Part shown: piece after piece, positions 1 to 13,015 of the stretch | How positions within the stretch are numbered: position 1 is the first letter of the stretch | Layout of the letters: every line of letters starts with the position of its first letter | DNA from: Tanypteryx hageni | Lineage: Eukaryota; Arthropoda; Insecta; Odonata; Petaluridae | Assembly: GCA_028673005.1 (NCBI GenBank) | Contig: CM054116.1 | Span: 67,473,211-67,537,210, forward strand | Direction of reading: 5' to 3' | DNA length: 64,000 nucleotides | The notes under the pieces: model-generated | What the model was told of the DNA's origin: nothing | Databases searched by the model: none | The model's input: the letters and a program-made list of their open reading frames with translations, nothing else | Program-made: the position numbers and the translations under genes

Positions 1-698
1 AATGGACAGATATTCTTCCACTAAACACTTAGTAGCTGCTAAATTGTTCAACAAGAAATGCTTCACTAGATTTAAGAATGAACATCCCACAAAAGAGATA
101 GTACTGACCACTGAAGCTTATCCCATGATTGACAAAGAAAAGCTTGAAACTGAACTAAAAGTATTCTATTGTAGGACTGATATTCATGAATATTGCAAAT
201 TAATTGAGCTGCTGAAATTTATCTTGGAAAATAATCTAGATGATGTTTTTAGTGAAATTACGAAACTGATAAAAATCCTCTTGACAATTCCCATGACTAC
301 ATCAGAGGCAGAGCGCTGCTTTTCAACATTGAAAAGGATAAAAACTTTTTTAAGAAGCACTATGAATTCGGAAAGACTAAATGCGTTTGCAGTACTTTTA
401 ATGGAGAAAAATTTCCTCAATTGTCATCCAGAGATCAAGGAGAAAATTATTGAACTTTTTGCGCAAATTTAAACAAGAAGAATGGATTTAATTTTTAAAT
501 GAATAGATCAAGCTTGAACTGTAACAATTTAAGTTAAAGTAAGTTAAAAATGTTTGTTTTTTGTTGTTAAGATTTTATCAAGTTCCTGAATAAATTTTCT
601 TTTTATACATGTTTTTTTCCATTTACACAATTTTAAAACAAAGGCTAAAAATTTTCTGGAGCAGCACCCCCACTAATTTTAGCTACGAGCCGCCACTG
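1..698 (+). mobile_element. hAT transposon, 3' portion (5' part lies outside the window)
   Basis: The block opens inside a transposase frame (2-472), continues through about 180 bp of AT-rich 3' sequence, and ends in a terminus that reads CAGTGGCGGCTCGTAGC on the minus strand (682-698). CAGTGGCGG-type ends are typical of hAT elements of the ZMYM1-like group. The left terminus and the 8-bp target duplication cannot be checked because the element starts before the window. The base after the terminus, 699, begins ordinary AT-rich DNA. Confidence 0.75.
2..472 (+). CDS. hAT-family transposase, C-terminal part with dimerization domain
   Basis: The frame is open from the window edge to a TAA at 470-472, so the ATG at 2 is just the first Met seen and not a supported start. 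The last 70 or so residues carry the hAT C-terminal dimerization signature: TTSEAERCFSTLKRIKTFLR, then a conserved RLNA block. This domain holds hAT transposases in their multimeric form and contributes to the catalytic fold in the nucleus. The upstream catalytic region is outside the window. The style (LKRIKTFLRSTM) matches ZMYM1-like/hAT-5 proteins of arthropods. The visible 156 residues have no stop or frameshift, so the copy may be fairly young, but whether the whole protein is intact cannot be judged. Confidence 0.85.
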   Translation: MDRYSSTKHLVAAKLFNKKCFTRFKNEHPTKEIVLTTEAYPMIDKEKLETELKVFYCRTDIHEYCKLIELLKFILENNLDDVFSEITKLIKILLTIPMTTSEAERCFSTLKRIKTFLRSTMNSERLNAFAVLLMEKNFLNCHPEIKEKIIELFAQI

Positions 699-3600
699 AA
701 TCCCTCTTATTTTGTATTTATCAATGTTTGAATACCTCTGTTTGCATGGCCAAATAAGTAAAAAACAAATAAATAGCGAATAAGCATTTTCTTTAGGCTA
801 CTACTAACCGAATAATGTAAATTAAGAATATAAAGACTACAGGTCCAATACACTGATAGTTATGACGCCACAGATTGCCAAATCGAATTCAGCGAGCAAT
901 GAATGAATTACAATTTTATTTTGGAAAGAAAATATTGGAAAGAATAAAAGTATCAACGCACAGTGATTAAATTTGTGGACTTTTATCAATATATTTCAAA
1001 ATAATTTGTCGCTTAGCAAGTAAAGGGGTATTATAGTCGGTATACAAAAATCGCTGTTTATATTCACCGCCCAAAGTTTGGAATTGACTCCCTTTGTTTA
1101 TAAAAGAAATGGCGAGCGTCGTTTTTAAAATAGATTTTCATGGGTGATTATACATTATGGAGAGCATCAAATAAGGATACATTGCTAGCTTAATTTGATC
1201 TACTTGTGGAACTCGGAGGAATTATAGAAAATCTGACAGATATATAAATTTTTAACAAATGAAAATGTATTAAAAATTTTTTTAAGTGGTAAATTTGGCA
1301 GAAATGAAAATTTCCTTACTTGTAACACAAAGTGGAGAAAATTTTGAATCCAATTACACTAACTCTCCAACACATTCTTTTGACTTGTGGATTTATTCAC
1401 GCCACTCCGTGAAAGAGGCGCTGGGATTTAAAAGTGCATTTTAACTAATTGAAGGTACGCATTTGTGTTGCGAGATGGCTTTAATTCATTTTCTTGATTA
1501 CATTTGAATCCCTCTGTTACTGAAACCTGTGCATTTGGAATGCTCTTAACGTATAACAACTCTTTGAATTGAGCTAGAAATTAAAAAATATACGGTGTTA
1601 AAACTCTTTCCCATTCATAACAATAATTTTATGAGTAGTTCTCTAATGTCCGGTTAATAAAAGTTTTCTGCTACAACTTCTGAACAATTTACAATAAAAT
1701 TCGCCAAAATATATTCCCCTTTTATTACTGTCAAGCTGTATGCCTATCTTTACACCTATTAAATATTTATTCCAGATGCGAGAGAGAGAGAGAACGTGCT
1801 ACGATCGCATGAATAGACATCGTTGAAAACAGGAGGTTTATTCGTTTGATAAACTTTTATGAATTACTGAAATATTTAACTGCCCATAAGAATAAATTTT
1901 TAAAGTCTTGATAAAATTAAAGCCTAGCCTGTTTCCTGATTGTCCGCTTTATCACCTGTGAAAACTTATCTGGGAACTGATCAAACCTTATTAGAAATTA
2001 AAAATCATAATCTGCGTCGACAATCCATCAGAGACAAAAGTGGCGTGCTTCCACATGAAAGTCAGATTTGGAGTTGAAAACAACCATCAGAGCTCCGCTG
2101 TACCGATTCTAACTATAATCGGAGAGCAAGTATCTTTCGCTAACCACCCAGCATACGTAACAGCCTTACGGTGACGACTTAATAGTCTCCTTAAAAATCC
2201 ATCGAGTGGAAAATATTGTCGTAGCAAGTTAATATATACGCATGCGCAGGGAGAAGCCGAACGAGAACGAGGAGTGGAAGGAAGAGCTAAACGATAGAAG
2301 GTGGAATAGCATAGAGCACTGTTTTACAAACCGGGCAAGGTTTCGCAATTGGTAGTTAGAAAAACGGTATTAAATAAACATTTTGGTATTTAGTAGATTA
2401 ATAAGGAAATAATCTTCCTTTTAATGAATTGGTGACCATAATAAATAAATGAATGCGTTCAAACGTTCTGTAACTCGCATGCACCTGCAAATATGCAATA
2501 ATGTTTCTGGGTGCGGGAATTGCGAAATTCTGTTTATCTTTGAAAGGGTGCCGCGCTATCAGAAATGTTGAATACCACTGGTGTAGAGGAAAATTGAGGC
2601 AACTGGGATGAGAAAGGAGACAGATCAACAGAGATTTATAAAAGAAATTAAGTTTAAATATGCACGACAAAGGAGTAGTAGGAAAAGTGAGAGGAAGGAG
2701 AAGAGAAGGGTCGGGAGAGAGGAGAGAGATAAAGGAGAGAGATAAAGAAGATAGAGAAAGATGTCGACTAATGACAGAATCACGAGAAACTAGTAGAAAT
2801 TTGAATGTAGAAATCAGAAGTTAGAAAACGCAAGGTAGGAGTAGGGATCAAAATAGAGCAGAGACGAGCGTGTTGAAAGGGGAAGTGAGGTGATGAAAAG
2901 TTTTAAATGGAACGGCAATTGACATTGGTAGTTCAAACGAGCGACGATACAGGAGGCGTGGAAGCGAACGAAGACCGTGGAAGTACGGAGTTTCGAGATG
3001 TGTGTCGCGCTCAGCTCCATATGATTACCCACTTTGGGAAACTTGCGATGCTATATCACAGAACCGGAAGAGGACATTCAAAACTGTCGCAGCGTGCGGT
3101 CAAAAAGTGCTCGAATCGGTTGAAAAGAGTTTATTTCCGGACCTCCCCTCGCCCCTCATTCATGCATTCTCCTCCGCTTTGAATAGCTTTATGGCTGATT
3201 TCACACCAATCGGAAACCTCCTTGCGACCATTAAAAACTTTTTTCCTCTCGCTTTTTCACTCGCCGCGTCACGTTCTCTGTTCAAAAAAATACGAGATCG
3301 ACGCGAAAATAAAATTTAGTCGCGCCCGCCTACACACCCTCATGCACACCAACGCATTGATACGGGCACGCGCCCAACGGTAAAGTTGCAGGAATTAGGG
3401 AAGTAGGCATTTCTTTTACTTTATTTTGTAATGTTTTGATGCCAGGAGCGAATCGCGTGCTTCAGTCACGATCACGTCAGACCAATTACTTCATGATCGC
3501 GACCCGCTTTTCTCTTTATTCGCTTTTTTTATTCCGATGGAAAATGATATTTTTAGAGGAACAAAAAAAAAGTGAAATGACCCGAGTTGCGGGGGCGAAA

Positions 3601-6110
3601 TTCGATCGTGCCTTTATCAGAGTGGCAAAACCAGAGGGTAATTTTGTTTTATTCGATAAAAAAACAGTTTAAAAAATCTAATCATATGAGGTTTACTTAT
3701 CGCGAAAAAAATCATACGCCGCGATGAAACAATTGGGGGTTTATTTAAATATCCTCAAAATATGAAATTATGGTTGCAAATATCTCTTATAAGTGTGTTG
3801 TAGGCCTTTCCCGATGAAATTAAACAGAATTTTTTCGCGCTACCTGAAGTATTTCGTATTTACGAAATAAATAAAATGGAATATTTAAACTCGTTGGAAT
3901 AATAGTGAAAAAAATTGAACAGAAAGAAATCAAAATCCGCCTTTATGGTTTTAGGTTTGCATTGCCTGGAGGAGGATGATTTTTAAATACGATCAAGTAA
4001 TACCTGCCGGTGCTAAAAATGTCTTTCGAAAAGAGGAGCTGAAAATTGCACAATGTAGGAGTAAAGATACTTTTTGAAAAATACAAATCCTTTCTTGATA
4101 ACCGAAACGTTAAAAATACGCTGATACGTTCATCGTGTTTACCACCCCACGGATAATGAGTGTATCGCGTCAAGCATAACTTTCCGGTTTCCTCAGAAAA
4201 AAATTTGCCTCCGTGCATTACGTCGTCCCACAAAATGTATGTATCTTGACGATGTTTGCGCGCTAGCTTTATTGAGATACAGCGAATGCTTTGCGACGAC
4301 GGAATGCGACATTGAAGCGCGCAACACTGCTTCCTGGCCGTGTTGAACACTCTACACACCAACGGTTGCAAACTGAATCTTTCCCGCATAAAAACCGAGG
4401 CAGTCAGTAAAAGATCTCTTGCTCCGCGTTTATCCAGGAGATGGCGAACCAACCCTGTAATTTAATTGCGCGGTTTATCTTACGGTGGGTGGGCGACGCT
4501 GCTTTCAGGAAGATTGGGTGCTGGAATAAGGACGCTAAATTCAGTTAGTTAAAGGGCTCTGAAATTATGAGACACCACACTTATTGGTCTGAGGGATCAA
4601 TTTTTTGTTGGAAAGAAGGATACGGGATGGAAAGAAGGATGCCGGGTGGAAATTCCCTGTTGCCTCGCGGGATTTGATTTCATTACGGATTCCGCGTGGG
4701 TAGGATGCTTTCAAAGGAAGAAACTTCGACAAGGTAATTTCAGCCAAGGTTGAGAGGCGAAGGGGATAGAGGAAGTTGGGTAATTAATGATATATTTTTA
4801 CGAAAGTGAATGAAATTTGAGTTCGGTAAAAGGCAATTGTGTGTTGTCGTTAGAGATATAATTTTCTTTTGATAAAATTGTAATTTCACGAAAGATCTGT
4901 CAATAGATAATTAATTTGCTTGCATGAATTTTGTGAGGAGTTCATAGATGTCGTATAATGCGTAGTTTTAGAGGATAAATTATTTTGGAAAATATTTAAT
5001 CTAAAAGTGAAATATAAAGGAACTTATACAGGAATCCGATCATCATACGAGGTTAATATTAATTACTATCATGAAAGTAAGTTATTATAAATAAGAGATA
5101 TTTTGGAAGACTTCCACAATAGTGATATATGATTTTTTGCAACTACCACTGGTTACATGAATATTTTGGAGATTGAATTATTTTTTAAAAATTACAATTT
5201 TACTTTACTAGAGCATAAACCCTTTCTGCCAAATATAGCGACAAATTATTTAACGATGATTTAATTTTGAGAAATAATCTGATACATACCCGCAGATGTA
5301 ATGACATATTTGCGTTATAAACAAACTAATGTTCCTTTGAATAAATTATGCAGTAAAAATTTAAACAAAAACAAAATTTGTGCATTTTCATGCATTAAAT
5401 TGTCATATAATGGTTCATATGAATTTATAAATTTATGCATAAAACTACATTGATAAAAATTAGTAGTTAAAAATTTCATTTAACAAATGTGAATGTTCCT
5501 ATTAGATGTAAAGCTACATATCGCGCTTTTTGAAAACTGAAAATTTTATAACCTCTATAGTTTCAGAGGGGAGGGCGGTACCATGCATTAAAACCGTAGG
5601 AGAAAAAACATTGAAACTGGTGGGTATAACTCAGATGAAAGTCCTTAATGAAAATGAAGCAAGCATACAACCATTTTCATTAAATAATAATTAAAAACTC
5701 GGTTGGCATTTAGAAACAGAACATGGCCTCCCAGAATAATTTTGCGAGGCCTCCATGGAAAATATACATTCTTTCGGGATTGGAGTGCGTCACTGAATAC
5801 TCTAGTAGAGCTGCGTGAATAATTAGCGAGGTTTAAATTACGAATAAGAGATAACGTGACTTTCCCGCGGGAAAGTCACTTTCATTCACATAACGTTAAA
5901 TATTTTGCATCAAAGTTTAAAAGTTCAAGTCGAGCATGCGAATTTAATTTACTTATTTGCATTAAATTTATCCTTTGAAATCAGAGGAATTTTCTAATTT
6001 TGTGTGTTTTTTGTCGAAGTTGATTATTATTAAATCACGGAGTCATGTGATTAAATTCATTTCAAAATATTAGAATAAAAACTTCAATTTCAATTCAATT
6101 TATTGAAAAC
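699..6110. other. Non-coding stretch, no gene recognised
   Basis: AT-rich DNA with short chance ORFs on both strands. It contains a short (GA)n run at 1780-1793, a purine-rich tract at about 2590-2900, a more GC-rich patch at 3960-4500 where a 169-codon minus frame is open but matches nothing I know, and the palindrome at 5856-5879. I see no splice-bounded exon, RNA gene or transposon terminus. Confidence 0.5.
5856..5879. repeat. Perfect 24-bp palindrome
   Basis: The half-site GTGACTTTCCCG is followed directly by its exact reverse complement, so the 24 bases can fold with no loop. The centre is CCGCGG, which stands out in AT-rich surroundings. It could be a dyad protein-binding site or the centre of a decayed inverted-repeat element. 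No longer arms extend outward. Confidence 0.9.
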
Positions 6111-6463
6111 TAGCTGAAACGCCCGGCTTCGCAAAAGATTTTTATTATTTATTATTTTTATTGATATATTACTTTTGATGTCATATTACAATAAATTCTG
6201 AAATTTACTTACTTTCGCTGTTGAGTGCCCCAAGTTTACCAAACGTTCCCCATTTCTTAATTACGAAATCGACGTTTACATTAACATGTACTATTTTATG
6301 TATTGTATTGTAATGTTTTATAATTAATATAATTACGTATTAACGTCTTACTTAATATTCACATGGATAGATGCACCGAAGCCTTTAAAGCAGCAATAAA
6401 ATTATGTGGATTATATCAATACTATTTGACAAAACGTAAACAATGAACAACATCTTGGTTACC
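6111..6463. other. AT-rich leader of the dispersed repeat, starting with a GC-rich motif
   Basis: It begins with ACTAGCTGAAACGCCCGGCT at 6111, followed by TCGC. ACTAG plus a CCCGG...TTCGC box is a recurrent repeat-end motif in invertebrate genomes; a related one is at 54260. The following 300 bp are AT-rich. This part is not found beside the second copy of the repeat at 48 kb, so it is either a longer version of the element or a separate repeat. Confidence 0.35.
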
Positions 6464-7132
6464 GAACAAATGTAAGTAGATGTATCGATTTATCTTGCGA
6501 GAAATCTTTCAATGATAATGGTAAAAGATAGCAATGTTCTAATATTCCTTAAAAATCATTTGACTCATTTTAAAAGTATTCATAGACTGTATTTAGGCAG
6601 GAATCCATTTGTACCCTTTACCTTGGCGTTGGCTATTCTTCCTCTACGGCGCGCCACAGCGTGGGTTTTCCTTGCATTAATCTTTACGTGGCTATCTCCC
6701 TTTGAAGAGGACAACAATTAAGAAATTTAGCTTTGTTGCCGTCTGGAAAATGTTAATACATTTTGCGTTTAAGTGATAATTTCGAACTATTTGACATGTA
6801 ATACTACAAAATATGAACAGAATTAAAATATTCAGTCTTTCTTGCGTAAAATAAGCCTTTTTCCGTCATTGTAAGTTAATATTTAGGTATATTTATATCC
6901 ACATCAGAGAAGGGTTGCATGGCATTTTGGGGCTTCTACACACCATTTCCCATGCATTCTTATGGACATAGTATTTTGTTGACCCCATGGGGTATAAGAG
7001 AACCCACGGTCTGCAAACCTAAACCAAGTTTTTCCTTTGGTCCATAGGATGGCCCATGAAACTTTTGAATTCGATAGCTTCAACGGTGTAAAAACGTATA
7101 AAGAACATACATACACACACACTAAAATATTT
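6464..7132 (+). repeat. Dispersed repeat, copy 1 (about 670 bp)
   Basis: Nearly the same sequence occurs in reverse orientation at 48041-48710. Shared landmarks are TACCGAACAAAT at the left, the stretch ending GAAGAGGACAACAATTAA near 6720, CACATCAGAGAAGGG near 6900 and CGTATAAAGA near 7100. Over 6512-6721 there are only about nine substitutions, so the copies are young. A 69-codon ORF is open in both, but seven of the nine changes alter the amino acid, so it is not evidently under protein-level selection. No terminal repeats or transposase were seen; the family is unknown to me. Confidence 0.85.
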
Positions 7133-7547
7133 ATATGATTTTATTTGTTTATTCATTTTCATTAATCGAAACATATCATGGATAAATTTATTTCTTCGCA
7201 TTATTAGAGAAATAATTTTAAAATTTACACATTAATCACCAATATAATGATTAATTTTACAAATCTTTTTGGGATAATTTATTAAAGCTCTTTCTATTGG
7301 TTATGAACAATAAGTATTCGCGAAGAATATTTTAATAAAGTTACAAGCAATAAATTACTTTACTTTCCGACCTATGAATGATGAAAACTTGGATTACGGC
7401 CACCGAAAACAGCAATAATAAATTTGCTATATAAAGCAGTGGAATAGTGGTCTTAAAACTTTGGCATCCTCTCGATCAATTTTTGCTTCGCTCAGGAGAT
7501 GAATTAACATGAAATTAGGTCACAGAAAAGGCAAATAGAAAGTCGAA

Positions 7548-7821
7548 AGTAAATGTTTTACACAGAGGTGCATGCACAATGAAGGAGACGGATTTTCAAG
7601 TTGAAAGGACTCAGCAACGAATCGAATTAATCCTTTTCTTTTACGTCATGTTTGTTTCTAAGCAATGTGTTAAGACGCCGCCATTGCCTCAAAAGTAAAT
7701 GTTTTACACAATGAAGGAGACGGATTTTCAAGTTGAAAGGACTCAGCAATGAATCTAATTAATCCTTTTCTTTTACGTCATGTTTGTTTCTAAGCAATGT
7801 GTTAAGACGACGCCATTGCCT
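7548..7821. repeat. Tandem duplication, two copies of about 130-140 bp
   Basis: Copy 1 (7548-7689) and copy 2 (7694-7821) both run from AGTAAATGTTTTACAC to GCCATTGCCT. They are almost identical apart from about 14 extra bases (GGTGCATGCAC region) in copy 1 and a few substitutions. The array is a local duplication with no coding content. Confidence 0.9.
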
Positions 7822-8666
7822 ATATCTGAAGAAAATTGATTTACCCGAATAAAACTGTCTCCTAGAAACAGGCCGAGGAGAATTTTTTTAAACTTCTAAC
7901 GAGAAGACGACTGAATTCCGTAAAGTTGCAAGGCAAACAATTATTAATAGACAAATTGTGTCAAAATTATATTTATTAAAACCGATTAAAATGTATTACA
8001 GGAAACTACAACCATAAAATATGTCGCTATCATAATGTAAAAATATTTTATCTTATTTCGAAAGGAAATAATTTTGTGAACTCTTAATATTTGCAAATAT
8101 ATTTTGCAAAATTTGATAAATATTTTTATAATATTCAGCTGTCTTTTATGCAAAAAAAAGTCTCTCCGTATTTGACGTGGAGCCAAACTCGCTCTCATTT
8201 GTTTTTTTCTTTTTCTAAGGAATAATAAAGAGATTATTCAATAAAAATTTGCCGTAATGCAGAATTTTCGATGAGTCGTTTCGTATAGATCTCGCAAAAT
8301 GCTAGAGGTCGACTCAAGGTGGTAAGTTCATTAAATACGTCCTCACGTTCAGCTCAAACCAGCGGTTCGGAAAACTTGCAAATGAACACGAACCTTCACC
8401 TTTATTTTTACGAAGTTCTTTCAAAAAAAGGCTTAAGAAAGACAACGGCGGCCATGTCTTTTAAATAAATAATAAAAATAAAAGAAGTTCAAACGAATGG
8501 CAGGGAAATTGTTTTTCCTTTTAAACTTATATTAAAGATTCACTAAGCTTAGCCCTGAAGTAACATGCCCAAGCTTGCCTGCAACTTTCAACAAGCAATC
8601 ACTATTTTTATTCTGAAACCTATCTACATCTATTAAAATAATCTCGGCAATAACTTTTATTTTTAT
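7822..8666. other. Non-coding stretch, nothing recognised
   Basis: AT-rich, with only chance short ORFs. No terminal repeats, tRNA boxes or conserved protein segments were seen. Confidence 0.5.
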
Positions 8667-8766
8667 TTTGAACGGTATTTTATCAAGAAGCATTAAATTT
8701 GAACGGTATTTTATCAAGAAGCATTAAATTTGAACGGTATTTTATCAAGAAGCATTACATTTGAAC
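8667..8766. repeat. 31-bp tandem repeat, three full units
   Basis: The unit starts TTTGAACGGTATTTTATCAA and ends GAAGCATTAAA. It is repeated three times back to back; the last unit differs by one base (ATTACA), and a 7-bp fragment of a fourth follows. Confidence 0.95.
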
Positions 8767-9454
8767 TAAGTACCCACCTTCTGAATGTGACCCATCATAT
8801 TCTCTGAATCTTCAATAAAAATAGTCCAACTCATACGCATTGCCTTCATGGTGTTGCCATGCAACTGTAGACCACAACTCGCTTCATTTCTGGCTGTTCG
8901 CTAGCTCAATCAATCATGACAGCAGCGTTGTTTCCAAAGCCATTCTATTTTTTGAATCTGCCAATAATCAGAGACTCTCAAGAGTTTATGAATAGGAACC
9001 GGCGCCGAAAAGGACCCAAAGAATTGTACGGATGCAAACAGACATATATAAAAACAAGTTAAAACTAAGATTGTATATGATGAAGAAGAAAACTATGGCT
9101 AATCACAGGCGAAAACCGTGACCCATGAGCTAATAAACCACTGCTTAAAATAAACCACCTTCTAGTTTATTCGGATTATTCTTTCGCGCTCACCTAATGC
9201 TGACCAGAAAACACCAGAAAAAAACCTTCCTAGAATCCCCACAGGAAATCTGACCGGTCTATTAATAGCAACGAAGATTCGACCGAGGTAATGGAGAGAT
9301 AGATAGACAGATAGAGAGAAAGAGAGAGGGATAGGGAAAAATAGGGAGTGGGAGGGAGTCATGACCCCGGAATTTTCCATTCGGGTCACGCCGCGAGAGC
9401 ATCCGCCAATGGCGCGGCTGTGCCCCAACTTTGGCCACGCCCCCTCCTACTACT
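8767..9454. other. Non-coding stretch with purine-rich patch
   Basis: No gene or element recognised. A GATA/GAGA-rich patch lies at about 9296-9360. Confidence 0.5.
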
Positions 9455-9938
9455 AGCGGATGCCTCTCTCCGTCTCTCTCTCTCTATTCCTCCCTCTCTT
9501 CGCCGTGAGAGAGAATTTGCGCTCTAGCACCAGACAGTCTCATCACGTAGAACGGTACAAAGAGAGAGAGAGAGAGGAGGGGGAAGGTGTGGGAGGAAAG
9601 GGTTGCCCTCAACACGCTCGTCCTCTCTCAGCAGCCCTTCCATACACCCCCACTCACCATTCCTTACACACCCACCCATAAACCTCCCTCTCTCTCTCTC
9701 CTGTCTCTTCTCCCATTCCTCCATCTCTCTTCTCATCATTAGGAACACTGCGAACATCACTCGCACGATTTTCGCCATTCCTCGAACGTTTTAAAGGCTG
9801 CTTTGTGGGTAGGACGGGAAAAGTGGGGGATGGCGAGACACGCCAACAGTAGAGTTGGGATTCAATCCCTGCCGTATCCTAAAGGGTTGTCTTTCTGTAC
9901 TCCTCCTCTTTCTCTCTCATCCTTATATATATATATAT

Positions 9939-9992
<54 letters not shown>
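9455..9992. repeat. CT/GA-rich low-complexity tract and (TA)n microsatellite
   Basis: CT-rich runs at 9460-9500, a (GA)n patch at 9560-9590, more CT at 9680-9735 and a (TA)n run at about 9924-9992. Overlapping open frames on both strands here encode only Ser/Leu/Pro or Tyr/Ile runs produced by the repeats. Confidence 0.9.
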
Positions 9993-9994
<2 letters not shown>

Positions 9995-12569
9995 CTCTTC
10001 CATATCCAACCAACTAACATCTTACTTTCTCCGATTCGTCTTTCATTATTTCATCCACTCCTCAGTTAGGAAACCTTTCTTCTATCTTCTTAGGCAAGAG
10101 GAGGAGGGAGGGGAGCGTGGAATCCTCTGAAGAATCGGAGCTGACGCACGTAGCCCGAGCCGCGTAAGGGTTTAATCCACTCTTTCTTCGATCTTCTTGA
10201 CCATTTGTTTCTCCTGACCCAATCAAATCGAAGATTAGTTTTATTTTTCTTCGATTATAAATCGTCTTTTCTCGTTGCTTTCCTTAATGAGTATCTCTAA
10301 GCAGCCCGGAGGAAATTAGCGGGCTTGGCTTCTTTTTCTTCTGAACAGTGCCTGTGCGCCATTTGGGTGAAAGTTGTTCATTTCGAACTATTATGCTGGA
10401 ATTAACGGTTAAACAGTCGTGGTTCACTTCATTTTTACGGTAAGAAACTAGAAAATTATCCGAGGACCTGCGCTACGATTAATCTTGGTTTTAGGATTGC
10501 CAAATTTCAGAAATCAAGCGAATTCAAATAATTCTTTACGATTAGCGCAATGAAAATGCGTAATCATGCGGCCTATTGGCTCTAAATTTTTGTCTACGTC
10601 TAACGCAGGACCAATTAAAACCAAAGTGCGACCACAATGTTTTACCTTCTTTAAACGTTGCTTACTTTTGCGTCTTATTATGACATATTAACTTTACGAC
10701 GGCTTTCGTTACGCATCCGGTCGCCATTTTTGAAGGAGAAATACGCACTTTCTGTTTATCATGTTATTGGGAAGTAACGTGACTGGCTTACTTGGCATTA
10801 GAGCTGATCCAGGACAAGCTCTGGAGGTTCTAAAATAATCGTCTTTTACTTTCAGTGACATGCAGTACTGGAGATTATCCCTATACGGAGGTGACAAAAG
10901 CTAGTGTACTCGAACACTTCAAGTTGTTTTTCCATAAAGATAGAATAACTCGCCCGAATTCCTCCGCGACCAATAAGAAATCGATAGTTTGGTGGAGAAG
11001 CATAAAAAGTCTGCCGAGTCGGAGAGAAAATCAGATCCAAATTTTTGTCAAAAATCGACGCCTTTTCGGAGAGTAATTGATACTTTGAGTGATATGGCGC
11101 GACACGGGCATATTCCAACTACAGCAATATGAAACGAAGAATCACGGCACCATAAATGAAAAAGAGCTTTACGCTTGCTAATTGGGGAATTATAACAAAT
11201 CAGTGAAAATATGACAAATTAAATTACAGTCGAATTGACTGGCGCAATTGATTTGGACTCCTTAATTTTAAACGGTAAATGTGAGAATGAACGCGTGCAG
11301 TAAAAAATACATACACGTCATCATTAAAACTTCATTCTTATTTACTGCACGTGTTCTTTTATATTATGGATTTCCTCCAAGTATCGTCCTTTTCAAAGAA
11401 ATAAAAATGGCTATGCGTAAAGAGAATAGCTGGATACTGTGACGCACAAAGGAATGATAAAGATGTATCTGTTTTTAGAAATTAATTAGAATTCACCATC
11501 AACACACGACAAAATAGAAAAGATACAAAGAATAATAATTCACTGTGCATTCGCGTTGAAAGCTTTCGAGAAAAAATTACCTTTATTTTGAGGTATCATT
11601 CAATTCTTTCGTCACAATTCGTTTCTTAAATAAATTGAACCCTCGACTGTTTTCTAAATTTAAAAACCTAGCGTCCGGGTATTAATCGCGGTTGGATGCA
11701 AATAAACCGACGTAGTTTTATTTTCATTGAGGATACGGAGCGATCTGTATGCGAATCGGCCGAGGAGTTTGAAGGGCATTCCAAATCCGATTTCCGTATT
11801 CCGGAATTTCGATCGAATAGGTCGACCGAACCGGCTGCGAATCGATTGCGGAAGAGTACGGATTTTGAGGTAGGGATGGGGAGGAAGAGGGAGGGCAGGA
11901 GGAGGGGAGGAGGAGGGGGAGAGGAGGAGTGGGGGAAGAGGGGGGAGGTAGGGAGGATGTGAGGAGCAGCAGGAGGGGGTGAGGAGGAGGAGAGAGGAGG
12001 AGGAGAGAAGAGGAGGAGAGAGGAGGGTGGAGGAGCGAGGAATATAGTAGAGGATGTTAGGAAGAGGGAGTGACGAAATGAGGAAGACGTTCAAAGTAGG
12101 AAAAGGCAGGGAGAACTGGACAAAAAGAATAGATTACGGGACAACATTAAGAGAAAGAAGACGAAAAGAAGCTAAGACGGTTATAAAATGTTCGACGACA
12201 TCATCCTGACCAATTGATTGGCTAATTCTAATCTCGTCTACAAACTAAAGCATTTTTTGTGAGATAAGAGGAGTAAGATGAAAAGCATCAGGAATACATA
12301 CGAATCTCGAAAAACTCTAATGGACGGGAAATACGCCCGCGGACATGTTTAGAGCCTGGACCATGACCTTTCATATCTTATTTGTCAGTATCTCTAAGTA
12401 AATTGATATCCTGAAGTTTTGCAAAATTTTGTTTTTTTTATGACGATTCATCTCTTTTAATGTTCTCTAGTGATGTGAAGATGGTATAATTATCATTCAC
12501 AGCAGAAGAAGATTGCAAGATTTGTGTTTTCAAATACGAGGATAAAAATATGGAGTCAAAAGTTGCATT
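9993..12569. other. Non-coding stretch with GGA-rich purine tract
   Basis: No gene recognised. The + strand is strongly purine-rich (GGA/GGGA) from about 11870 to 12070, which opens spurious minus-strand Ser/Leu/Pro frames. The rest is ordinary AT-rich sequence. Confidence 0.5.
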
Positions 12570-13007
12570 CAGCGCCATATCTAGGGCGGGGCAAGCGGGG
12601 AATCTGCCCCGTGCGTAACTAAAGAAGGGGCGTAAAAATTGTTAAAGGCAAGTTGTGCATGTCACAAAGACAGGAGAAATTTCACTACTATGTATACTTG
12701 TTCCAAGCGTTACTCATAGCAGAAACTATAAATTCTATTGATGAGTTTGCTGCATTAAAATCACATAGAATAGCTCTTTAGTATTAAAATATTTATACTT
12801 TCTGTATTTAAATTATGTATGTATGTAATTATCTTTATAATTATTTATTTAAATTATGTACATTTATAGTAAGAAATTATATCATTTATAGTTATTTTTA
12901 TTTAATTGCTCACCCTAAATCCATATAGATATTAGTGAAATTTTTATGGAGGGGGGCGCATATTTGGTAGTTTGTCCCGGGTGCTAAAATAGCTAGTTAT
13001 AGCGCTG
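12570..13007. mobile_element. Non-autonomous hAT element (MITE) with perfect 8-bp target duplication
   Basis: The left end is CAGCGCCATATCTAGGG; the right end on the minus strand is CAGCGCTATAACTAGC, giving imperfect terminal inverted repeats. The element is 438 bp and flanked by identical 8-mers GTTGCATT at 12562-12569 and 13008-13015, the target size of hAT transposases. The interior is AT-rich with no transposase, so it must have been moved in trans. Confidence 0.92.
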
Positions 13008-13015
13008 GTTGCATT

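Noticed and set aside
3943..4452. 169-codon minus frame
   Set aside because: Length is notable for AT-rich DNA, but the local region is GC-richer, which makes stops rarer. No domain, signal peptide or homology recognised.
6512..6721. 69-codon ORF conserved in both copies of the dispersed repeat
   Set aside because: Between the copies, seven of nine substitutions change the amino acid, the opposite of protein conservation. The ORF is shared because the copies are young.
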